From Chloroflexota bacterium (GTDB taxonomy: Bacteria; Chloroflexota; Dehalococcoidia; Tepidiformales; Tepidiformaceae): a stretch of DNA of 35,149 nt. The position numbers and the translations under genes were made by a program. The DNA is taken from positions 1 through 35,149 of the forward strand of contig JAPPAK010000004.1 in the NCBI GenBank assembly GCA_026705605.1, given 5' to 3'. Numbering within the stretch: position 1 is the first letter of the stretch; each line of letters starts with the position of its first letter. This document shows positions 6,915 through 14,511 of this stretch, piece by piece. Under the pieces are notes generated by a model that worked only from the letters and a program-made list of their open reading frames with translations, did not search any database and was not told the DNA's origin.

Positions 6915-8069
6915 ATGAGCCGCGATGACTTCGAGCTGCCGCAGTCGGGATTCACGTTCTGGAACGTCGGAACCGGCGACTCCACAGTGGTCTCGATCGA
7001 CGACGAACACGTTGTGCTCGTCGACATTCGCCACCTTGAGTTGGCAGAGGACGATGACGACCCGCGCATCCCGATCATTGACTACCTGGTCGAGAATCTC
7101 CCGCGACGAGACGGTGAACCGTACCTCGCCACCTTCGTGTTGACGCACCCTGACCAGGACCATTGCCAGGGCTTCGCCGAGCTGATTGAAAAGGTACATG
7201 TGGGGGAACTGTGGTTCGCACCGCGCGTTCTCCAGGAGTACGACGAAGACCTCTGCGACGATGCTCAGACCTTTGTCGACGAGGTTGACAGACGTCTTGG
7301 CGCCATCGCCGCGGAGGGTGTGAAGAGCGGGAACCGACTCCGCGTCATCGGCTACGCCGACGTTCTCGACGAACCGCCCTATGACAAGATCCCGGACGTC
7401 CTGGTGACCGTGCCTGGGAGCACCGTCTCGCTCGTGGACGGTGACGATGTCTCGGGTTCCTTCGAGGCGTTCATCCACGCGCCGTTCAAGGAGGATGCAG
7501 AGGCCGAACGAAACGAAACGAGCGTGGGAATGCGCGTCTCCCTCTACTCCGGGTCCGACCGACTGCAGGCGCTGCTACTCGGCGACCTCAGCAACCCTAC
7601 CCTCAACCGCATCTTTGACGTCAGCGAGCCGGATAGCACGAGTTGGGACGTGCTGCTGGCTCCGCATCACTGTTCGAAGTCCACGATGTACTACCAGGAC
7701 GGGGACAACGAAGTCCTAGATAAGGCCTTGATGGAGAGGCTGGAAGAGTCCGGTAGCGCCTGCCGGTACGTCGTCTCCAGCTCTGACCCCATCCCGAGCG
7801 AGAACAAGCCGGGCGACAATCCCCCGCACGCGAAGGCGAAGAGCCAGTACGAGCAGATCGTCGACCTAGGCCACTTCCTCTGCACTGGTGAGCACGGAAG
7901 CGAAGACGAGCTCACTCCGGTGAGTTTCGCTGTCGGCGAGGTCGACTGCGGGTACACCGGTGGCAGCGACGATAGCGAGTCGTCGTCGAGTGCTCGCGAC
8001 GCTGTAGACCGGGCTCGTGGCGACGACTCGCCGCCCCGCCAGTCGACTCGGTTTGGTCAGTGGCGCTGA
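6915..8069 (+). CDS. ComEC/Rec2-type metallo-beta-lactamase-fold protein (MBL-3), partner of the E2-E1-JAB-patatin fusion
   Basis: The 384-residue product is an MBL-fold protein larger than MBL-1 and MBL-2. Motifs are the first strand FTFWNVGTGDST, the metal site T-H78-P-D80-Q-D82-H83, LLLGDLSNP and LAPHHCSKS; the usual Gly of HHGS is Cys here. An acidic, Ser-rich tail (SDDSESSSSARDAVDRARGDD) follows the fold. MBL-fold genes are known beside E1/E2/JAB gene sets in prokaryotic ubiquitin-like operons, which supports a functional link. Its stop overlaps the start of the next gene by 10 nt, so the two are translationally coupled. I infer a sensing or nuclease role upstream of the fused effector. 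The C-terminus does not end in Gly-Gly, so it does not look like a ubiquitin-like substrate. Confidence 0.85.
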   Translation: MSRDDFELPQSGFTFWNVGTGDSTVVSIDDEHVVLVDIRHLELAEDDDDPRIPIIDYLVENLPRRDGEPYLATFVLTHPDQDHCQGFAELIEKVHVGELWFAPRVLQEYDEDLCDDAQTFVDEVDRRLGAIAAEGVKSGNRLRVIGYADVLDEPPYDKIPDVLVTVPGSTVSLVDGDDVSGSFEAFIHAPFKEDAEAERNETSVGMRVSLYSGSDRLQALLLGDLSNPTLNRIFDVSEPDSTSWDVLLAPHHCSKSTMYYQDGDNEVLDKALMERLEESGSACRYVVSSSDPIPSENKPGDNPPHAKAKSQYEQIVDLGHFLCTGEHGSEDELTPVSFAVGEVDCGYTGGSDDSESSSSARDAVDRARGDDSPPRQSTRFGQWR

Positions 8070-11000
8070 GCGACGGTCAAGAGCAGGCACTCATCGAGCT
8101 TCGCTCGATCGCGGACCAGGGCTCTGCCTTGGAACTCGTGGGTTGGCGCGAGGGGTCGGCGGACCGCCTCTACGTGGATGTGACGATCTCGATGGCCACG
8201 ATCCATCGAACGGATGATGGCCTTCCGCTTCGTCAACGAGAGCCTTTTACGTTCTCGATAGCGCCAGGCTTCCCGTTCGCTGTACCCACAGTCATGACTT
8301 CCCATCGCCGCTGGGCGGGGTGGCCTCATGTCCAATGGGGGCACCAAGTGTGCCTGTTCGAGTCCCCGGAGACCGACTGGGACGCGAGCGACGGGATGTA
8401 TGGGTTCGTCAAGCAGTTACTGACCTGGCTGGAGCGAGCGGCCGTCGACCAACTTGATGAGACCGGTGAGCCGCTGCACCCACCAGTAGCCTATCCCGCG
8501 AACCGACCGATGCCGACTGTCGTGCCGCGGGCAGATACACCGCAAATCGGTGACGAGCCCTGGGTCGGATTCGCGTCCCTCGACTACGCCACCGAGCAAC
8601 GCGTGGAGGTTGCCGGCTGGTCCCCCCTCGATTCGTTCGAGGAGGCCCCTGGCCAGCGAGTGGGCGTAGCCGCACTGCTATCAAGGGAGCTCACGTTTGA
8701 GTTCCCTGAGCGTGTGGGGGACCTGCTGGCTGCACTCGACAGTCGCGGCGCCGACCGCCAGCGGCTCTTGTTCTTGCTCGGACTCGCCGCCCTGTGGAAT
8801 CCCGACGACGAGCCGATCTACATGATCGTTGGTGCCCCGATGCGTGGTACGCGCGATGGAACGCGATTCCAACATCTCGCGGTCTGGAGACTGGACAAGG
8901 TAATCGCGACCGGTCTGCGGCTGGCGCTAGAGAGATTCTCCGACGTGCCCCGACTGCAAGAAATCGGTACGGAGGTTGCCGAAATTGTCGAGAAGTGGAG
9001 CCAGTCGAAGGTGGCCGTCGAGTGGTGCCCAGTGGACGAGGCTCGACCGGAGGCCACTCAGCGTCGCGACATGGGCTCGCCCCTCGAGTGGTTCCAAGGG
9101 CGCAAAGTCTCAATCTGGGGCTGTGGTGCCATTGGAGCCCATGTGGCGGAGACGCTCGCCCGGGCAGGCGTGTCGGCAGTCGTGCTGCGTGATCGTGCCA
9201 CCGTGAAGCAAGGGATTCTCGTCAGGCAGCCCTTCACAGACGCGGACATCGGCCGTCCCAAGACGGACGCGCTCGCCGAGCGTCTCTTGGCAATCAGGCC
9301 GGATTTGCGTGTCGATACTGTGGGGGGTGACATCGTTGCAGCGCTCGACGGGCAGGAGTGGCCCGACGAAGCCGACCTCGTCATTGACGCTACGGCGTCG
9401 GAGACGGTTGCGAAGAAGTTCGAGCGCGTCCGGAGTCTTCAAAGGGCCGCGGTACCCCCGGTCGCATCGATGTCGTTCGGTCGAAACGCTAGCCGTGGCC
9501 TGTTGACAGTCGCCATGCCTACCTACACAGGAGGAACCATGGATCTGATCCGAAGGAGCCGGATCCGGGTCTGTTCGCGTCCAGAATTGGCGATGGTGGC
9601 GGAGGACTTCTGGAGCACGGGAGGAGTAGAGCTCTTCTATCCGGAGCCGGGTTGCTCATCTCCTACCTTCACGGGGTCGCACGCCCAGGTGCTGCAGCTG
9701 GTGGGGGCGATGGTATCCGCGCTCGGTAGCGAACTTTCGGACGACGAGCATCCCGGCGGATCCAGCCACTTCTTCGGGGCCGCCGGAGTGACTCCGGACC
9801 GTGCAACACTCGACTATCGATTCGCGCCGGACACCACGATGGCGGACCCAGCTTCAGGCTACGAGATACGCATCTCGTCCTCAGCTCGAGCGGATCTCAG
9901 CGCATGGATCAGTCGTTCGCGCCGAGTGGTCGGTCCTGAAAGCGAAACCGGGGGGCACCTATTCGGCGAGCGGGACAGCGCATCACGAGTGGTGTGGATC
10001 GACGAAATCACGGGCCCACCCCCCGACAGCAAGGCGACGCCCGACGGGTTCGTATGTGGCACGGTAGGGGTCAGCGAGATAGCCGAGGCAAAGAAAACGA
10101 ACTCGCGTGGTGCAACGGGATTCGTCGGTATGTGGCACAGCCATCCACAGGGCGCGCCCGTTCCCAGCCCAACCGACCACCAGGCGATGCGTTGTCTCGT
10201 CGCCGGGACTGACGAGCAATCCAGGCAGCGACACGGACTAATGCTGATTGTCGGAGGGGACCTAGGGGCCAAGGCGCGCATGGCGACAGTGCACTACTCG
10301 CGCGAGCAGCCCCGCAGTCTCGAGTCTGTCCAGACGGATGCCCGCCGATCGCAGCTGCAGACCTCTCTGGCACCGCCGGCGTCACAGAGTCGCGACGTGG
10401 CTCTCGCGTTGTCAGGTGGAGGGTTTAGGGCCGTCGCATTCCAACTGGGGTGCCTCCGGGCACTCCACGATCGTGGCCTTCTCGATCGCGTCCATCTCAT
10501 CTCGGCCGCGTCGGGAGGAGCTCTCCTTGCAGCGATGTACGCCTACAGCACGGAAGAATTCGACGCGTTCGACACTCGTGTGGTGGAGCTTCTTCGCAGG
10601 GGCATCACGCCGCGAGTCGTCCGGCGGGCCGTGTTCAGTCGTCGGGCAATCCAGGCGCTCGCCATCGGGATGACTGCCGGAGTAGCGGCACTCGGCGCTC
10701 TCGGATTGAGGACCCTTACCGGCTTCGTGAGTACGACGGGTCTGCTCAGTCGCCCCAGGAAGCGTGCAATCGATCGCCTTGGTCCGGCGTTCCCGCGCAC
10801 CCATAGCCGAACAACTGCGTTCTCTGATGTTCTTCGGAGCGTGGTGGGCTCCGCTCGGATGGGCGACATGCCGCGTCCGGACCTCGACATCATCATCAAT
10901 GCCACGGAACTCCGCACGGGGACGGCCTTCCGCTTCGGGAACCGCGAGAGCGGGTCCTGGCAGTTGGGGAGTGTGCGGGCGAACGATGTCGAGTTGGCTG

Positions 11001-11548
11001 AGGCCGTCGCAGCTTCCGCAGCCTATCCGACGTTGCTTCCGGCGATCGATAGGCACCACGACTTCGTCCGGAAGGACGGGAGCGTACGGCGCGAACGTGT
11101 CGTGTTGTCGGACGGCGGAATCTACGACAACCTCGCAACATCAGCCTTGGAGCCGGGCCGCGACCCCGAGATTAGCTTCAACGTATTCCCATCGAGGATC
11201 GTCATCTCCTGCGACGCCGGCCAGGGCGGGGGCCTGGGTCGTCCCCCGTACGTCTGGCCCGAGCGTGTAGCTGCGGCGGCTGCGACGACCCACAGAAGGA
11301 GCCACAATCTAACGCGCTCCAAGCTCTTTGCCCAGGAGCGATCTGGTGACCTTGATGCGCTCGTGACAGCCTTCTTGGGGATGTCCGACTCGAACATTCC
11401 GTACGCCCCCGCCGACCTCGTTCCCAAGGACTCAGCGGTGTCGTACCCCACGGACTTCTCGCCGATGACACAAGACGACATCGACATCTTGAGTAAGCGT
11501 GGCGAGCAGATCATGGGTCAGTTGGCCGCGTACTACCTGCGCATTTGA
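8060..11548 (+). CDS. E2-E1-JAB-patatin fusion: ubiquitin-like conjugation machinery joined to a phospholipase effector
   Basis: One 1162-residue chain holds four modules. Residues 1-140: prokaryotic E2-like domain with candidate catalytic Cys98 in QVCLFESPETDW. Residues 150-340: a linker like that of Cap2 (IVGAPMRG, RFQHLAVWRLD). Residues 349-590: ThiF/E1-like adenylating domain with G354CGAIG nucleotide loop and candidate catalytic Cys532 in EPGCSSPTF. Residues 602-750: JAB/JAMM isopeptidase with the full motif E629, H693-S-H695-P and S703-P-T-D706. Residues 778-1162: patatin-like phospholipase with oxyanion loop G786GGFR, nucleophile S818 in AASGG and catalytic D1018 in SDGGIYDN. A hydrophobic stretch near 870-905 could touch membrane. 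In type II CBASS these functions are separate Cap2, Cap3 and CapV proteins. GTG start, 10-nt overlap with MBL-3. All key residues are present, so I expect an active enzyme; its regulation by conjugation is inference. Confidence 0.9.
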   Translation: MALSDGQEQALIELRSIADQGSALELVGWREGSADRLYVDVTISMATIHRTDDGLPLRQREPFTFSIAPGFPFAVPTVMTSHRRWAGWPHVQWGHQVCLFESPETDWDASDGMYGFVKQLLTWLERAAVDQLDETGEPLHPPVAYPANRPMPTVVPRADTPQIGDEPWVGFASLDYATEQRVEVAGWSPLDSFEEAPGQRVGVAALLSRELTFEFPERVGDLLAALDSRGADRQRLLFLLGLAALWNPDDEPIYMIVGAPMRGTRDGTRFQHLAVWRLDKVIATGLRLALERFSDVPRLQEIGTEVAEIVEKWSQSKVAVEWCPVDEARPEATQRRDMGSPLEWFQGRKVSIWGCGAIGAHVAETLARAGVSAVVLRDRATVKQGILVRQPFTDADIGRPKTDALAERLLAIRPDLRVDTVGGDIVAALDGQEWPDEADLVIDATASETVAKKFERVRSLQRAAVPPVASMSFGRNASRGLLTVAMPTYTGGTMDLIRRSRIRVCSRPELAMVAEDFWSTGGVELFYPEPGCSSPTFTGSHAQVLQLVGAMVSALGSELSDDEHPGGSSHFFGAAGVTPDRATLDYRFAPDTTMADPASGYEIRISSSARADLSAWISRSRRVVGPESETGGHLFGERDSASRVVWIDEITGPPPDSKATPDGFVCGTVGVSEIAEAKKTNSRGATGFVGMWHSHPQGAPVPSPTDHQAMRCLVAGTDEQSRQRHGLMLIVGGDLGAKARMATVHYSREQPRSLESVQTDARRSQLQTSLAPPASQSRDVALALSGGGFRAVAFQLGCLRALHDRGLLDRVHLISAASGGALLAAMYAYSTEEFDAFDTRVVELLRRGITPRVVRRAVFSRRAIQALAIGMTAGVAALGALGLRTLTGFVSTTGLLSRPRKRAIDRLGPAFPRTHSRTTAFSDVLRSVVGSARMGDMPRPDLDIIINATELRTGTAFRFGNRESGSWQLGSVRANDVELAEAVAASAAYPTLLPAIDRHHDFVRKDGSVRRERVVLSDGGIYDNLATSALEPGRDPEISFNVFPSRIVISCDAGQGGGLGRPPYVWPERVAAAAATTHRRSHNLTRSKLFAQERSGDLDALVTAFLGMSDSNIPYAPADLVPKDSAVSYPTDFSPMTQDDIDILSKRGEQIMGQLAAYYLRI

Positions 11549-11934
11549 GCATCGCGACGGAGGTCACGTCCCGAACAGATGCATGGCCGTTCTCGCGACA
11601 GCGACTCCCGCCGCTATAGGGGGGAGGGTCTTGGGTGGAGACGAATAACTCCTTCGCGCCCAGAGGAGCTGCAGCGCACCGGCCTCGGCTGTGATCCTGA
11701 CCCATTCCGGAAGGCCCACGGGCCAACCCCAAGTGCTGTGTCCTGAAGCAAGCGCCAACAAGACGGATGGCCGCACCAGGGATGTGGAGGCGGATGCCGC
11801 TGACACGGCGCCGCTCGTCCGCATATGGCTACTCGAGGGCCACAGGCTTACGTGAGATGTCGAGGGACTTCGACGTTCTTCGTCCCCCCATCTCACTGTG
11901 TTGGATCCCTCGCACCTCCAGACTCGTCAGCCCG
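11549..11934. other. Gene-free gap between convergent units
   Basis: It lies between the fusion gene (plus) and the HigA-ImmA gene (minus), which converge. Short open frames exist on both strands but none has a start site with ribosome binding site or any family resemblance. No strong hairpin with a T-run was found. Confidence 0.4.
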
Positions 11935-13005
11935 TCACGTAAGGGCTTCCTTCAGGAAGTTGAGTTTCGAGTGCTGGACGTGACCGTCGTGCTGTAGGCG
12001 TCCAACGACAATGCCAGGGGCTGTACCAATCAGCTCAGCGAACTCGCGCACCGTTGACTCCGTGAAGTGTCCTTCTGCCACGAACGCATCGTACTCGCGG
12101 TCGGGAACGAGCCAGGAACGAGCGAATGAATCCGCCTCCTGTTCCCGCGGACCTTCGGTGCCCTCCTCGTCCAAGTAGTCAGTGTCACGCGGGTGTAGGA
12201 GCAGGTGGGCAGCATCATGGAAGATGCTGAACCAGACTTGGTCGGCCGTCTTGTAGCGAAGGCTCACCTGAATCAGCGCCGTCCGGGGACCGAGCCACCT
12301 CGCGGCAGCGCTAAGTCGCGTGCCGGGGAGTTCCCGGGTGACCACGAGCCCCACCCCACTCGATGCGAACTCGCGAGTTGCCATCTGAATGGCCAATGCA
12401 AACGGTCGGCGACGAGTGAGGGGGCGACTCCTTTCAAGCGCTTCTTGGAATCGCCTGGCATCGTAAGTTGCTATGTCCATCTCCGCGGCCTCGATCTCAC
12501 CGAGCCGTAACCAAGCCGCAACGGCAGTCGGTGACGATTCGTATGCGCGAGACCTGCGGAACCGAACCGCTGTCTGTTCCCACTGTCGCCCCCACGCGCC
12601 TCGGGAGCTCACGCCGAAAAACCTGAGAAGCGCCTTGACGAGGTCGGCACCCGAGAGTCCGGCGGGAATCGCATCTCTCAGGACCAAATCCCTCATCGGG
12701 AATTGGCGGGCCCACTCCTCATCAGCGACAAGTTCCATGGCTTCGTTCTGTCTGGCGATCGCTGCTCGGTGCTGAGTCTCCAGGGCGTTCCAGAAGTCCG
12801 CACTGATCCCCAGCGCCAGCTCCAGCTGAAGCGCGGTTTCAGGCGTGATGGCCGCCTTCGCGTTGATGATCTCGTTTATCGTCTTCAGCGGCCGGTCCAT
12901 ACGACGAGCCAGTTCCGACTGGGTCATGCTCCGCTCTTCAAGCGCTTCCCGAAGAACGTCTCCAGGTGGGACAGACCATTCCGGTCGCCATCCAGGGTCA
13001 GGCAT
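11935..13005 (-). CDS. HigA-type antitoxin fused to an ImmA/IrrE-family peptidase domain
   Basis: The 356-residue product starts with a HigA/XRE helix-turn-helix (about residues 13-75: VLREALEERSMTQSELARRM, KTINEIINAKAAITPETA) and continues into an ImmA/IrrE-type metallopeptidase domain (about 200-356). The zinc motif reads H263-D-A-A-H267 where HExxH is usual, with the downstream EQEADSFA segment supplying the third ligand. The Glu-to-Asp change keeps an acidic residue but may lower or abolish peptidase activity. Its ATG lies inside the end of the HigB gene (8-nt overlap), giving the toxin-first order typical of higBA. The HTH should repress the shared promoter and the palindrome at 13355-13365 is a candidate site. 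The ImmA part might allow the antitoxin to respond to a signal; this is inferred. Confidence 0.87.
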   Translation of the reverse strand: MPDPGWRPEWSVPPGDVLREALEERSMTQSELARRMDRPLKTINEIINAKAAITPETALQLELALGISADFWNALETQHRAAIARQNEAMELVADEEWARQFPMRDLVLRDAIPAGLSGADLVKALLRFFGVSSRGAWGRQWEQTAVRFRRSRAYESSPTAVAAWLRLGEIEAAEMDIATYDARRFQEALERSRPLTRRRPFALAIQMATREFASSGVGLVVTRELPGTRLSAAARWLGPRTALIQVSLRYKTADQVWFSIFHDAAHLLLHPRDTDYLDEEGTEGPREQEADSFARSWLVPDREYDAFVAEGHFTESTVREFAELIGTAPGIVVGRLQHDGHVQHSKLNFLKEALT

Positions 13006-13342
13006 GGTAGTCCACCACCTCGATGATTTTGATCCGCGTGACGGCTGCCAGATCGACCCCGCCGTCGGGAAGAGCGGGCAATGGGTCATGGTCCGGTTCA
13101 AAGACTAGTCGCTCGTTGGCGTTGATCGTGAGCGCGAACTGGAACGCGCGATCCCCCGTGAGCTGGTGGAAACGGCCAGGGACGCCGCGCATGTCGGCAA
13201 GCGTCGGCGCGGCCGCGAGAGACGCGACCCGTCGCTTGATCACGGTCCAGCGGTCCTTCCCCCAGGTTCGCAGGGCGAGCGACTCGCGGGCTGCCGTCCG
13301 GCCCATCTTGGGATCCCCCCACACGATTTCGATGTCGTCCAC
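12998..13342 (-). CDS. higB: HigB-like RelE-superfamily toxin
   Basis: The 114-residue product begins with GTG at 13342 and matches the HigB/RelE fold: an N-terminal helix pair (DRWTVIKRRVASLAAAPTLA), the core strands RFHQLTGDRAFQFALTI and NERLVFEP, and the terminal strand RIKIIEVVDYH that closes many HigB toxins. Members cleave mRNA on the ribosome. It overlaps the downstream antitoxin by 8 nt (ATGCCTGA), ensuring coupled synthesis. It is the first gene of the pair and reads away from the sce7725-type gene, with about 59 bp between the two starts. Family membership is well supported; the target codons cannot be read from the sequence. Confidence 0.8.
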   Translation of the reverse strand: MDDIEIVWGDPKMGRTAARESLALRTWGKDRWTVIKRRVASLAAAPTLADMRGVPGRFHQLTGDRAFQFALTINANERLVFEPDHDPLPALPDGGVDLAAVTRIKIIEVVDYHA

Positions 13343-13354
13343 CTGTCGCCTATA

Positions 13355-13365
13355 ACCCTAAGGGT
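13355..13365. promoter_or_regulatory. Palindrome ACCCTAAGGGT in a divergent promoter region
   Basis: The perfect 5-bp arms ACCCT/AGGGT around one base sit between the divergent starts of HigB (13342) and the sce7725-type gene (13402). HigA proteins bind such palindromes to repress their own operon. Position and symmetry are seen; binding is inferred. Confidence 0.4.
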
Positions 13366-13401
13366 GAAAGTGTAGTACGATCCGCCTCTGGGGGCGAGCG
13401 C

Positions 13402-14511
13402 ATGCCAGAGACCTTCGAAGGCCTACCTCTGTCTCAAGGGAATGCTGATAGCATTCTCCTGGACGGCTTGCGGGGCTACGTCCCGGCACTCCAGAGCAAG
13501 GTCGGCGAGCTCGAAGCGCTCCAGCACGCGTCAGCGACCGTCTGGGAGCAGATCGCGCCCTGGATTCGCGTATCGCAACGGCGGGACCCGCCGCTTGAGA
13601 ACACCGTGTCCTCTTGGGCAACCAGGATTCATGCGGCGGTCCAGTCGCGTCCGTTCTTCCTGGATGTGCTGCGCCCAAGCCCGAACGCCCAAATTGACAC
13701 GCGAGCTGGTCCACGACTGCTGGTAGACGTTGTCTACGGCGCGGCACGTCGCAAGGGGTTGTGCTTCACCCCGGTAATGCTGGCGAGCGATGCTGGTAAC
13801 CCGGTCGGAACGGCCGCCATCCAAGCCAGTCGCGACGGCCAGGGACTGGCGATCCGCATCGACACAATCGAAGTCGGCGGGAGTGCCGGGCACCCCGCGA
13901 CGCTGAGTAAGGCAGTCGAAGCTACTGGACTCACTGCGGCCGACATCGATTTGATCATCGACGCGGGCTTCATCGGGGATTACGAGGACGGTGACCTCGA
14001 GCTGGTCGCGGATGTCGTCCAAGAACTCGGTGAGCTCGATAAGTGGCGCAACCTCGTCACCGTGGCGACGTCAATACCTAAGACGCTGACGGCCATCCGC
14101 GAGGGAACTACCGGACCATTGCCTCGGCGAGAGTGGGCTCTCTGGTGCAAGCTCGTTCGACGAGGCGGTCGAGTCCCGACGTTCGGTGACTACGCGATTC
14201 AGCATCCAATTCCGCCCGAAGAAGGTGGTCCGGGCATGCGAACCAACATTCGGTACACGCTCGGTGAGTGCACGCTCGTTGCTCGCGGAAGACAGCTCAC
14301 GCAGACGGGTCCCGCCGAGTACAAGATCCTGTCCAGCCGGATCGTTGGGTCTGGTAGCTTCAAGGGCCCTCAATTCAGCTGGGGGGATGACGTCATTGCG
14401 GGATGCGCAGAAGGCCGCATCCCGCCCGGCACGCAGCACATGTGGCGGGGCGCCGGGACCTCTCATCACCTCGCTCTTGTAGCAGAGCAGCTCAGACAGT
14501 TTCGCCCATGA
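13402..14511 (+). CDS. Beta-protein / sce7725 family protein
   Basis: The 369-residue product matches the so-called beta protein family (sce7725-like): GYVPALQSKVGELEAL at the start, DLIIDAGF in the middle, then FGDYAIQHP, TNIRYTLGECTLVARG, FKGPQFSWGDDVI and a C-terminal MWRGAGTSHHLALV. These are hallmark blocks of the family, which is common near phage-related and defence genes but has no proven biochemical role. There is no signal peptide or TM segment. The ATG at 13402 has only a weak GGGGGCGAG upstream. The gene runs head-on into the sce7726-type gene and the two coding regions overlap by 20 bp. The two families are regularly found next to each other, which makes a shared function likely. 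Confidence 0.8.
   Translation: MPETFEGLPLSQGNADSILLDGLRGYVPALQSKVGELEALQHASATVWEQIAPWIRVSQRRDPPLENTVSSWATRIHAAVQSRPFFLDVLRPSPNAQIDTRAGPRLLVDVVYGAARRKGLCFTPVMLASDAGNPVGTAAIQASRDGQGLAIRIDTIEVGGSAGHPATLSKAVEATGLTAADIDLIIDAGFIGDYEDGDLELVADVVQELGELDKWRNLVTVATSIPKTLTAIREGTTGPLPRREWALWCKLVRRGGRVPTFGDYAIQHPIPPEEGGPGMRTNIRYTLGECTLVARGRQLTQTGPAEYKILSSRIVGSGSFKGPQFSWGDDVIAGCAEGRIPPGTQHMWRGAGTSHHLALVAEQLRQFRP

Noticed and set aside
6915..11548. A standard type II CBASS operon
   Set aside because: There is no CD-NTase gene or nucleotidyltransferase motif in the window, and the parts are fused rather than separate.
11564..11896. 110-codon minus-strand frame in the gap after the patatin fusion
   Set aside because: No ribosome binding site, no family resemblance and mixed frames; treated as non-coding.
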